The notes under the pieces: generated by a model
Seen by the model: the letters and a program-made list of their open reading frames with translations, nothing else
Databases searched by the model: none
What the model was told of the DNA's origin: nothing
In this document: positions 49,551-57,643 of the stretch, in pieces
Position numbering within the stretch: the stretch's first letter is position 1
Layout of the letters: each line of letters opens with the position of its first letter
Translations under genes and position numbers: made by a program
From: a candidate division TA06 bacterium 32_111
Lineage (GTDB): Bacteria; Hydrothermota; 32-111
DNA length: 64,000 nt
Assembly: GCA_001508335.1 (NCBI GenBank)
Contig: LGFX01000001.1
Location: forward strand, 186,001-250,000
Direction: 5' to 3'

Positions 49551-50102
49551 TTACATTATTGTAGAGTTGTAAGCATCTATTGCTGCCTGTGCATTTTCTT
49601 CAGGTTTTATTGGAACCTCTTTTTTAATCGCTTCAACTATCGATTCGATTTTAACAAAACCTGTTGCTTTAGCAAAGCCCCCGAGAATAGCAGTATTCAC
49701 TATAGGTGCGGCAGAGGAACCCAACCTATGTTTCAATGCAATACCTGTTGCATCAACTGTTGCAATTTTACTGTTTTTTACTTTGATGTTTAACTCTTCA
49801 GGTTTTTTCTTTGTATTGATTACAATAAAACCACCCTCTTTTAAACCTTCTGTTATATCTATAGCACTCAGAAGTGTTGGTTCGAGAACTATAAGATGTT
49901 GTGGCTCGTAAATTTTGGAACGGATATTGATCCTTCCATCGGCAACTCTTATAAAAGCGGTGACGGGTGCTCCCCTTCTTTCAACTCCAAACTCAGGGAA
50001 TGCCTGAACATATTTGCCTTCCATAGCGAAAGCGTAGGCAAGTATCTTTGATGCGATAACTCCACCCTGTCCACCTCTTCCATGAATTCTTATTTCAAGC
50101 AT
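49551..50102 (-). CDS. porG: 2-oxoacid:ferredoxin oxidoreductase gamma subunit
   Basis: MLEIRIHGRGGQGGVIASKILAYAFAMEGKYVQAFPEFGVERRGAPVTAF; start set after SD. Confidence 0.93.
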   Translation of the reverse strand: MLEIRIHGRGGQGGVIASKILAYAFAMEGKYVQAFPEFGVERRGAPVTAFIRVADGRINIRSKIYEPQHLIVLEPTLLSAIDITEGLKEGGFIVINTKKKPEELNIKVKNSKIATVDATGIALKHRLGSSAAPIVNTAILGGFAKATGFVKIESIVEAIKKEVPIKPEENAQAAIDAYNSTIM

Positions 50103-50121
50103 TATTCCTCCTATTAAACTT

Positions 50122-51189
50122 TTATTTATACTCCTTTGCACTTTCTTCCTTTGTAAGAACCCTTAATCCACCTAAAGCCAAAGCCTGCATCTCATTTTCA
50201 CCAGGGTAAACTTTTATCGGTGCTATAAAAGAGACCATTTCAACTACCCAGTTAACAAAATCTTTATCGTATGCGAGTCCACCGGTAATTGTAATAACAT
50301 CAACTTTCCCATGCAAAACTGCAGCCATCATTCCAACCCATTTTCCTATGTTGTAAGCCATCGCTTTGTATATTTTTTCATACTCCTTGTTTCCCGCCTT
50401 AACCTCATCTTCAACTTTTCTCATATCGTTTGTTCCAAGATGTGCAACAATTCCAGCTTTTCCAGCAAGTCTTTTTTTGAAATCCTTCTCTTCAATCTTA
50501 CTCTCTGTTATGAATTTATAAAGTCCCCATGCTGGAACTGAACCTGCTCTCTCTGGAGCGAAAGGACCATCACCGTTCAAAGCGTTATTGACATCTACCA
50601 CCTTTCCCTTTCTATGGGCTCCTATCGATATTCCTCCCCCAAGATGTACTACTATCATATTTAAATCTTCATACTTTTTACCTAAATCTTTTGCTGCTCT
50701 CCTTGCGGTTGCCTTCTGGTTCAAAGCATGAAATATTGATACCCTCTCTATCTCGGGAAAACCGGTTATCCTTGCAATATCATCCATCTCATCTACAACA
50801 ACCGGATCAACTATAAAGGATGGTTTACCAGTTTCCTTTTCAAACTCGAAAGCGATCATACCGCCAAGGTTTGAAGCGTGTTCACCGAGTGGAGAATGTT
50901 TCAGATCATCTATCATCTTTTGGTTGACCCTGTATGTTCCTGATGGTATAGGTTTCAAAAGCCCACCTCTTCCTACAAAACAATCAAAATCTTTAATCCT
51001 GTAACCGTTCTCCTCTAAGGTTTTTTCAATAGCTTCCCTTCTGAACTCATACTGATCAACAATATGTTTATATTTTGCTATTTCACTTTCTGGATGAGAA
51101 ATAGTTCTTTTGAAAACCTCTTTATCATCCTCAAAGACAGCTATTTTTGTTGAAGTTGAACCTGGATTGATGGTTAATATTTTGAACAT
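50122..51189 (-). CDS. buk: Butyrate kinase (branched-chain acyl kinase possible)
   Basis: ILTINPGSTSTKIAVFED; VVHLGGGISIGAHRKGKVVDVNNALNGDGPFAPERAG. Confidence 0.94.
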   Translation of the reverse strand: MFKILTINPGSTSTKIAVFEDDKEVFKRTISHPESEIAKYKHIVDQYEFRREAIEKTLEENGYRIKDFDCFVGRGGLLKPIPSGTYRVNQKMIDDLKHSPLGEHASNLGGMIAFEFEKETGKPSFIVDPVVVDEMDDIARITGFPEIERVSIFHALNQKATARRAAKDLGKKYEDLNMIVVHLGGGISIGAHRKGKVVDVNNALNGDGPFAPERAGSVPAWGLYKFITESKIEEKDFKKRLAGKAGIVAHLGTNDMRKVEDEVKAGNKEYEKIYKAMAYNIGKWVGMMAAVLHGKVDVITITGGLAYDKDFVNWVVEMVSFIAPIKVYPGENEMQALALGGLRVLTKEESAKEYK

Positions 51190-51233
51190 ATAACTCCTTT
51201 TTTGTTTTTATATTTAGAATTTTTAAAAATATT

Positions 51234-51262
51234 ATAATATCATTTACCTTTATATATGTCAA
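51234..51262 (-). promoter_or_regulatory. Promoter TTGACA-N17-TATTAT upstream of buk
   Basis: Read on minus strand. Confidence 0.6.
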
Positions 51263-51263
51263 C

Positions 51264-52421
51264 CTAAAAACTTTTTTCAATTTCCCTTCTTAGTATCTCC
51301 TTTACAAATTCCGCTCCCTCTTTCGAAAAATGCTTATCAAACTTCTTTGTGAGTTTTCTTTTAGCATCCATTCTTCTAAAATCCTCAAGTGGATATATGT
51401 ATCTTATACCGTTTCTTTTCAATATATTCTCAACACTATCCATTACCTCTTCGTATCTGTCATTATACCCATACAAAACTCTCAACCTCTCTAACTTCTT
51501 TTGAAGTTCCCTCTGGTATGTCCATTCAGATGGTATCATGAAAACTATTAAATCACACCCTCTCTCTTTACATTCCCTTTTAACTTCAAGAATAATTTTT
51601 TCATATATTCTTAAAGCAAGTGGGATATTCTCGCAGTTCGGGATATCCCACTCAGACTTCATATACTCCGGGATTTCCATTAGATTTTTTTCATAGAGAA
51701 GTTTCCCAAAAGAATTGTACTGTAAATTTGAAAAAATTATCCTTACAATGAACGATTTATATAAAATTTTTTTTAAAAGTTCAGATAATCTGTATCTTAT
51801 TCCTAAATCAATATTTCTTTTTTCAGTCTCAACCTTTTCTCTATTCTTTCCAACCGGACAGTTCGTAAGAATAAGTGAATCTTTTCGAATTATAAATTTT
51901 GGTTTAGGTTTGTAAGGGGTATCAAGATTATCATGCAAAATATCTCTAAGATCGTTCAAATAAAAGAAAAATACAACCAAAGAACTGTCCTCAACACTAC
52001 CTCTAAAGAGAATATACTCCTGATCTGTTCCATATCCAATCATTCCATAGTTCTTCACCTCTACATCAAGTTCTTCCGATAATCTACTTGATATCAACTC
52101 TTCATTGTTTAAATGGTAACCCCATAAAAATGAATCCCCATACATCAATACCTTTCTGCCTTTTTTCTCTCCTTTGTAAAAAAGATTCCTGAATCCTAAT
52201 GAGTCCGTCTTTACTAAAAATTTTGACTCAAAAGTTTTTACATGGACTCTTCTGTTTGGTGCACCTCTCCAACCAATTAAACTGTCATACACGAAAAGGC
52301 CACTCCTCTCCTCCCATGAAGAGTATCTTTCAAAATAGAAAAAGAACAATCTTAAAAATATCTCAACACTTAAAAATATAATAAAAAAATAAAGGAAAAA
52401 TAGTTTTATAAATCTTTTCAT
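51264..52421 (-). CDS. Membrane-anchored SGNH-hydrolase family protein
   Basis: MYGDSFLWGYHLNNEE (GDS block) and FDKHFSKEGAEF (DxxH); N-terminal TM; start set to MKRFIKLFFLYFF. Confidence 0.7.
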   Translation of the reverse strand: MKRFIKLFFLYFFIIFLSVEIFLRLFFFYFERYSSWEERSGLFVYDSLIGWRGAPNRRVHVKTFESKFLVKTDSLGFRNLFYKGEKKGRKVLMYGDSFLWGYHLNNEELISSRLSEELDVEVKNYGMIGYGTDQEYILFRGSVEDSSLVVFFFYLNDLRDILHDNLDTPYKPKPKFIIRKDSLILTNCPVGKNREKVETEKRNIDLGIRYRLSELLKKILYKSFIVRIIFSNLQYNSFGKLLYEKNLMEIPEYMKSEWDIPNCENIPLALRIYEKIILEVKRECKERGCDLIVFMIPSEWTYQRELQKKLERLRVLYGYNDRYEEVMDSVENILKRNGIRYIYPLEDFRRMDAKRKLTKKFDKHFSKEGAEFVKEILRREIEKSF

Positions 52422-52423
52422 TG

Positions 52424-52451
52424 TTGACAATTATACTATAACAAATATAAT
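52424..52451 (+). promoter_or_regulatory. Promoter TTGACA-N16-TATAAT (consensus)
   Basis: ttgacaattatactataacaaatataat. Confidence 0.75.
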
Positions 52452-52457
52452 TTTCAA
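52430..52457 (-). promoter_or_regulatory. Promoter TTGAAA-N16-TATAAT interleaved with the divergent promoter; 8 nt from ATG
   Basis: Minus strand TTGAAAATTATATTTGTTATAGTATAATTGTCAACAATG. Confidence 0.65.
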
Positions 52458-52482
52458 CAAATGAAAATAAAAAGGAGAGAGA

Positions 52483-53028
52483 ATGAAAAAAATAAGGATT
52501 TTGTTTTTAGCAGTTTTTCTATTCTGTTCAATTTTTGCAAAAGGGAAAGATGCTGGGAATGTTTTACATTTCGATTTTGTTTTTTCCAAACCTGCTAACA
52601 CAACATCATATATTGGAACTTTTGGCCTTTCTTACGGTCTTGATATAAAGAAAATTTTTGAAGTAGAAAATTTGAGTTTGAGACCTAAAATTGGTATCTC
52701 CCTTGGGGCTGGAATAGTTAAAGAAAAGGTTGGAATCATAAATGTTGAGTCCAACTGCTTATACTCTTTGATAATCCCAGATCTATCTTTCTATTACCAT
52801 TTAAGAGAATTGAAGGAAACTGTAAAACAGGGAATAGTTTTCTATTTCGGTGGTGGGATTCTTATGCCTATAAAAATAGTATCATACTCCGATGATAGGA
52901 TACCAGATGTCTTCAATAACGATTTCCCATTCCCTTCATTGAAATTAGGTCTCATACTGAAAGAAAAGTATGATTTTCAAATGAACCTGTCAGCACCATC
53001 TTCACTCTCTTTTGGATTTATCTTTTAA
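52483..53028 (+). CDS. Hypothetical outer-membrane beta-barrel protein
   Basis: Signal peptide; alternating strands; ends SLSFGFIF. Confidence 0.55.
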   Translation: MKKIRILFLAVFLFCSIFAKGKDAGNVLHFDFVFSKPANTTSYIGTFGLSYGLDIKKIFEVENLSLRPKIGISLGAGIVKEKVGIINVESNCLYSLIIPDLSFYYHLRELKETVKQGIVFYFGGGILMPIKIVSYSDDRIPDVFNNDFPFPSLKLGLILKEKYDFQMNLSAPSSLSFGFIF

Positions 53029-53111
53029 CCATATATAAGGATATGGCAGATATTTAGAATAACTAATAGCAATATAATAACAACAAAAATATAAAATGTT
53101 ATTTTGTTCAC
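53025..53111 (-). CDS. Unannotated 28-aa single-TM miniprotein
   Basis: GTG start after AAGGGGG SD: MNKITFYIFVVIILLLVILNICHILIYG*; behind TTGACA-N16-TATAAT. Confidence 0.65.
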   Translation of the reverse strand: MNKITFYIFVVIILLLVILNICHILIYG

Positions 53112-53130
53112 TTTCAACCCCCTTCAAAAA

Positions 53131-53158
53131 ATTATATCGTTTTTATTTAGTTTGTCAA
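53131..53158 (-). promoter_or_regulatory. Promoter TTGACA-N16-TATAAT driving the 28-aa ORF
   Basis: Minus strand TTGACAAACTAAATAAAAACGATATAAT. Confidence 0.75.
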
Positions 53159-53192
53159 TATATATTAAATGTTTGCTAAAAATAAATTCCGA

Positions 53193-53220
53193 TTGACTAC
53201 AAAAAAAATATTTTTATAAT
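53193..53220 (+). promoter_or_regulatory. Promoter TTGACT-N16-TATAAT, 6 nt from ATG of the TPR gene
   Basis: ttgactacaaaaaaaatatttttataatagatttatg. Confidence 0.7.
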
Positions 53221-53226
53221 AGATTT

Positions 53227-54546
53227 ATGAAAAAATTTTTATTTCTAATACTTTTACTATTTATAACAGGTTCTATATTTTCTCAAGAGATAATAGATTT
53301 TTTTTCAAATTCACTTGACTCCCTCGAATTTTATGTAGAAAAAAATGATACTCTGAAAAGTTTAAAGTTTTTCAATATTTTAAAGGAATTCGATTCAACA
53401 AGATATGAACCATACTATTTAACAGGTTACCTTTATTACAAAAACAAAGATTATAACAAAGCATTGGAATATTTAAAAGTTGCTTCAAGTTATAACGAAA
53501 GTGAAGATGTTTTATATCTTTTTAATAGATCCCTCTACGAAACAGATGACAAAACCTTTCCGGATAAAATAAACTACTCTTTAAAAATCTATCCACTGAG
53601 TTTAAAACTGAACAAATTAAAACTTTTCTATTTTGAAAAAAAAGGTCAAAAAGATTCGATTTTTAATTGTGCTCAGAAAATCCTATCTTTCGAGGATGAA
53701 GATGTTGACGCTTTATTTTCCCTTGCTAAATATTATTATTGGTTGCAGAATTATTACCTTGCTGAAAACTATATTACAAAAGTTTTAAAATTTGAAAAAA
53801 ATAATAAATATTATAATTTTTGGGCTGGCAAAATTTTTCATATGTCCAAAAAATATGATCAAAGTAATTTTTATTTCAAAATTCTTCTAAATACTCAATA
53901 TGATTATTACGCTTTGAATTATATCATTGATAATTACTTCTGGAAAAATGAAATGGACTCCTTTGAGATGTTTTGTAAAGTTTCTTTAAACAAATATCCT
54001 GATTCTCTTTTAACTTTTAAAAAATTTTTCAACATCTATTTAAAAACAAAAAATGTTTCCACTCTTTTTAAAATGGATACTATTTTAGAAAAAAATAAAA
54101 TTTTCGATGAGGAACTTTTTGAAAATGTTGGAAGAGAATTTTTCAAAATCGATTCCCTGTATCTTTCAAAAAAGTATTATGATAGAATAATAGAAAAAAA
54201 TGAAAAATATTTTTCAAAAGAATCTGTCCAGAATTACATTCTTCTGAATGACCTCGAAAAATCTGAAAATATAATATCAAATATGGTTCTTAAAAATCTT
54301 TCAGATTCATTATTTTTTCTTAAGTTCAAAGGAATAATAAAATATAAAAAAGGAGAGAATGATTCTGCAGAATTATATTTTGAAAAACTTTACACTATAA
54401 ACGATAAAGACACTACAAATATAAAAAATTTGGCATCCATCTTGAAAGTGAATAAAAAATTCTTAAAATTATCTGATCTCATTGAAAGTATTAAAGATAG
54501 TTATCCGGAACTCTACGAAAGATTGAAGAGCAAATACGTCCAGTGA
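53227..54546 (+). CDS. TPR-repeat exported protein, predicted leaderless mRNA
   Basis: Signal peptide MKKFLFLILLLFITGSIFSQ; helical repeats KDYNKALEYLKVASSYNES. Confidence 0.75.
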   Translation: MKKFLFLILLLFITGSIFSQEIIDFFSNSLDSLEFYVEKNDTLKSLKFFNILKEFDSTRYEPYYLTGYLYYKNKDYNKALEYLKVASSYNESEDVLYLFNRSLYETDDKTFPDKINYSLKIYPLSLKLNKLKLFYFEKKGQKDSIFNCAQKILSFEDEDVDALFSLAKYYYWLQNYYLAENYITKVLKFEKNNKYYNFWAGKIFHMSKKYDQSNFYFKILLNTQYDYYALNYIIDNYFWKNEMDSFEMFCKVSLNKYPDSLLTFKKFFNIYLKTKNVSTLFKMDTILEKNKIFDEELFENVGREFFKIDSLYLSKKYYDRIIEKNEKYFSKESVQNYILLNDLEKSENIISNMVLKNLSDSLFFLKFKGIIKYKKGENDSAELYFEKLYTINDKDTTNIKNLASILKVNKKFLKLSDLIESIKDSYPELYERLKSKYVQ

Positions 54547-54547
54547 A

Positions 54548-54901
54548 TCATTCAACCGTCACGCTCAAATAGGTTTGATGGTTCTTATATTTTGCTTTTA
54601 TGCAGAATGTTCCTTTTTTTACACATTTAATTTTTAATAAATTCTTTTCCTTCTTCTCTAAAATAAAAATATTTTCACCTTCAACTTCCCATTCAACACC
54701 TTTAATATTGGATGAGTTCTTTAAAATGTTCGAATTCTCATCAAAGCCAACTATATTGAAAACAATGACCTCTCCAACAGATACTTTCGATGGACCGTTT
54801 ATCCCTATCATCGAACAATTCACATCCTCAACCTTTCCAGATTTCGCACAGGATATTATAAGAAATATTACAAAAATCTTTAACAGATCTTTTTTTGACA
54901 T
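54548..54901 (-). CDS. Small lipoprotein, possibly Ig-like fold
   Basis: LIISCAKSG lipobox; GPSKVSVGEVIVFNIVGFDENSN. Confidence 0.55.
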   Translation of the reverse strand: MSKKDLLKIFVIFLIISCAKSGKVEDVNCSMIGINGPSKVSVGEVIVFNIVGFDENSNILKNSSNIKGVEWEVEGENIFILEKKEKNLLKIKCVKKGTFCIKAKYKNHQTYLSVTVE

Positions 54902-54920
54902 TTTCCCCCCTTTTTTATTT

Positions 54921-54948
54921 ATAATAAAACAAAATTTTTTTCTGTCAA
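54921..54948 (-). promoter_or_regulatory. Promoter TTGACA-N16-TATTAT for the small lipoprotein
   Basis: Read on minus strand. Confidence 0.65.
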
Positions 54949-54969
54949 TAAAAAAAATGAAATTTCCTA

Positions 54970-54997
54970 TTGAATTTACAAAAAAAAAATATATAAT
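54970..54997 (+). promoter_or_regulatory. Promoter TTGAAT-N16-TATAAT for the polyamine operon
   Basis: Read directly upstream of uORF/speD. Confidence 0.65.
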
Positions 54998-55021
54998 ATA
55001 CCATCTAAACAGGAGTTTTGT

Positions 55022-55099
55022 ATGTGTCTTTTTTTATGTAGGTTCGAGTTAAACCCTTTAACTTCAGATTATGGAGGTATGAAAGAATGCAAGCCTTAG
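55022..55099 (+). CDS. 25-codon upstream ORF overlapping the start of speD
   Basis: AGGAG-ttttgt-ATG; MCLFLCRFELNPLTSDYGGMKECKP*; stop lies inside speD. Confidence 0.45.
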   Translation: MCLFLCRFELNPLTSDYGGMKECKP

Positions 55100-55491
55100 G
55101 TAAACACATTCTTGCTGAGTTCTACAAATGTGACTCAGCTATACTTAACGATGTTGCTCAAATAGAACATTTGATGGTTGAAGCAGCAAAAAAAGCAAGA
55201 GCAACAGTAATCTCAAGTTCTTTTCATCACTTTTCACCTTTCGGAGTTAGCGGAGTAGTAGTCATCGCAGAATCCCATCTTTCAATTCACACCTGGCCAG
55301 AATACGGTTACGCATCAATTGATATTTACACCTGTGGGAACTCCCTTGATCCCTGGATTTCGTTCAAATACCTTGTAAAAAAATTGAAAGCGAAAGAAAC
55401 TTCTATGATGGAAGTTAAAAGAGGACTTTTTGATGTTGAGGGAACTTTGAAACATAAAACAGACAAAATTCAACAGAAAATTTGGGAGTAG
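55087..55491 (+). CDS. speD: S-adenosylmethionine decarboxylase proenzyme
   Basis: ESHLSIHTWPEYGYASIDIYTCG with ES self-cleavage site; SD ggaggt. Confidence 0.95.
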   Translation: MQALGKHILAEFYKCDSAILNDVAQIEHLMVEAAKKARATVISSSFHHFSPFGVSGVVVIAESHLSIHTWPEYGYASIDIYTCGNSLDPWISFKYLVKKLKAKETSMMEVKRGLFDVEGTLKHKTDKIQQKIWE

Positions 55492-55495
55492 TAAA

Positions 55496-55963
55496 ATGAG
55501 TTTTTTCACACCAAAAAGATTTTTCTTCGTCGCAGGGCACTCAGAAGGATTTTCAAAATTGAACTCTTTCGATTGTGCTTTGTTGAACGCAAGAATAGGA
55601 AACATGAACCTTATAAAAATCTCTTCAATAATCCCACCACACTGTAAAAATGTTAAATTCATAAAAATACCACAAGGTAGTTTTATACCTGTTGCTTACG
55701 CTTCAATAACATCAGACATGACAGGGCAATACATTTCTGCGGGAGTAGCAGCAGCAAAACCTGAAGATGATTCTCTACCAGGTGTTATAATGGAATACTC
55801 TTCAAATGGAAGGAAGAGAGATATTGAAGAGATAGTAAGAAGCATGGCACAGGAGGCTATGAGAGTCAGAGGAATTTCAAATTATTCACTTAAAAGTAAA
55901 GCAATAGAACATAGAGTTAAAAGAATAGGAACCGCCTTCGCGGCAGTTGTACTTTGGGAGTAA
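55496..55963 (+). CDS. pdaD: Pyruvoyl-dependent arginine decarboxylase
   Basis: FDCALLNARIGNMNLIKISSIIPPHC with SS cleavage site; IEHRVKRIGTAFAAVVLWE. Confidence 0.93.
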   Translation: MSFFTPKRFFFVAGHSEGFSKLNSFDCALLNARIGNMNLIKISSIIPPHCKNVKFIKIPQGSFIPVAYASITSDMTGQYISAGVAAAKPEDDSLPGVIMEYSSNGRKRDIEEIVRSMAQEAMRVRGISNYSLKSKAIEHRVKRIGTAFAAVVLWE

Positions 55964-56829
55964 GAATGAAAGAGTTTAACATATCTGGACAAACAGAGAT
56001 CTGGTTCACTGAATACCACACAAAAAATACCGGAATAACCTTTAAGGTAAAAGAGACGCTTTACAGAAAAAAAACAAAGTATCAGGATCTCGTTATACTT
56101 GACACATACGAATATGGAAAAGTTATGATACTTGATGGTCTTGTAATGCTTACAGAAAGGGATGAGTTTGTTTACCACGAAATGATAACGCATGTACCCA
56201 TAAATATAAACCCCTCAATAGAGAATGTCCTGATAATCGGAGGAGGAGATTGTGGAACTTTAAGAGAGGTCTCAAAATACAAACATATAAAAAAAATAAA
56301 AATGGTTGAAATAGATGGTGAAGTTGTAAAATCATCAAAAAAGTTTTTCTCTCAGTTAACAAAAGGGATTTCAAAAAATGCAAAGATTATAATTGGAGAT
56401 GGTATAGATTTTGTTAAAAAAACTAAAGAAAAATTTGATCTGATAATAATAGATTCTACAGATCCTATTGGACCTGGAGAGGGACTCTTCACAGAAGAAT
56501 TTTATAAAAATTGTCACAGGATTTTAAGTAGGGATGGTTTTTTAACAATACAGGCTGAATCTCCTTATTTTTATAAAGAATCGGTAAAAATAATATATGA
56601 CAGGATGAAAAAGGTTTTCAAAGATGTGAAACCTTACCTTGCATTTATACCAACCTACCCTTCTGGAATGTGGAATTTCACGATCTGCTCAAAAAAAGAT
56701 TTTAACATTGAAGTAAAGAATAAAAAACTGATAAAACCTTTTGAAAAAAGTTTGAAATACTATAACCACCAAATACACAACTCATCGTTCGCACTTCCAA
56801 ACTTTGTAAAAAGGATCTATGATCTATAA
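55954..56829 (+). CDS. speE: Spermidine synthase / aminopropyltransferase
   Basis: EYDEFVYHEM-like ERDEFVYHEMITHVP; VLIIGGGDCGTLREVSKY; DSTDPIGPGEGLF. Confidence 0.94.
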   Translation: MGVRMKEFNISGQTEIWFTEYHTKNTGITFKVKETLYRKKTKYQDLVILDTYEYGKVMILDGLVMLTERDEFVYHEMITHVPININPSIENVLIIGGGDCGTLREVSKYKHIKKIKMVEIDGEVVKSSKKFFSQLTKGISKNAKIIIGDGIDFVKKTKEKFDLIIIDSTDPIGPGEGLFTEEFYKNCHRILSRDGFLTIQAESPYFYKESVKIIYDRMKKVFKDVKPYLAFIPTYPSGMWNFTICSKKDFNIEVKNKKLIKPFEKSLKYYNHQIHNSSFALPNFVKRIYDL

Positions 56830-57643
56830 TTTTCTTGAATCATCAGAGGATAAAAAAAATTCAGAGATAGTTATAGTTGGATACCCTTTCGATTCAACAT
56901 CATCTTTTAGAGCAGGTTCAAGGAATGGTCCAAACTCTTTAAGATTCTTCTCCTGGAATCTTGAAACTTTCTCTAACTACCAAAAAAAGGATATACACGA
57001 AAAAAATTATTTTGATATGGGTGATGTTGAACTCCCTTTTGGGGATATAAAAAAGACAAACTCAATAATATATAAGACAACAAAAAGATTGTTAAACTCT
57101 AAAAAGAAGATAATATCTTTGGGAGGAGAGCACTCGATAACATATCCTATAATAAAAGCGTTTAATGAGTATTATGATGATTTTATACTTGTTGTCTTTG
57201 ACGCTCATGCTGATTTGAGAGAAGAGTACTTGGGGGTTAAATTTTCCCATGCTTGTGTTGTTAGAAACTGTGTAAAACTTTTAGGTGAAAAAAGAGTTTG
57301 CCAGTTAGGGATAAGATCTTACACCAAAGAGGAGTTCGAATTTTCCAAAAAACTCCTTTCCTTCAATGAGGATATCAACTCTTTTGATTTTAATCTTATC
57401 AAAGGTAAAAGGATCTACATTTCAATAGATCTTGATGTTCTTGACCCTTCAGTTTTTCCTGGCACAGGAACACCTGAGGCTGGTGGTTTTAATTTTAAAG
57501 ATTTTATAAACTTCATTTTAAAATTTCAGGATAATGAAATAGTTGGAGTTGATCTTGTAGAACTTTCTCCAGAACATGATATTTCAGGTATCTCACAGGC
57601 AGCAGCTGCAAAAATAGTAAGAGAGATTATTCTTCTTTTATAG
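56819..57643 (+). CDS. speB: Agmatinase (ureohydrolase family)
   Basis: SLGGEHSITYPI, VVFDAHADLREEY, ISIDLDVLDPSVFPGTGTPEAGG. Confidence 0.94.
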   Translation: MIYNFLESSEDKKNSEIVIVGYPFDSTSSFRAGSRNGPNSLRFFSWNLETFSNYQKKDIHEKNYFDMGDVELPFGDIKKTNSIIYKTTKRLLNSKKKIISLGGEHSITYPIIKAFNEYYDDFILVVFDAHADLREEYLGVKFSHACVVRNCVKLLGEKRVCQLGIRSYTKEEFEFSKKLLSFNEDINSFDFNLIKGKRIYISIDLDVLDPSVFPGTGTPEAGGFNFKDFINFILKFQDNEIVGVDLVELSPEHDISGISQAAAAKIVREIILLL

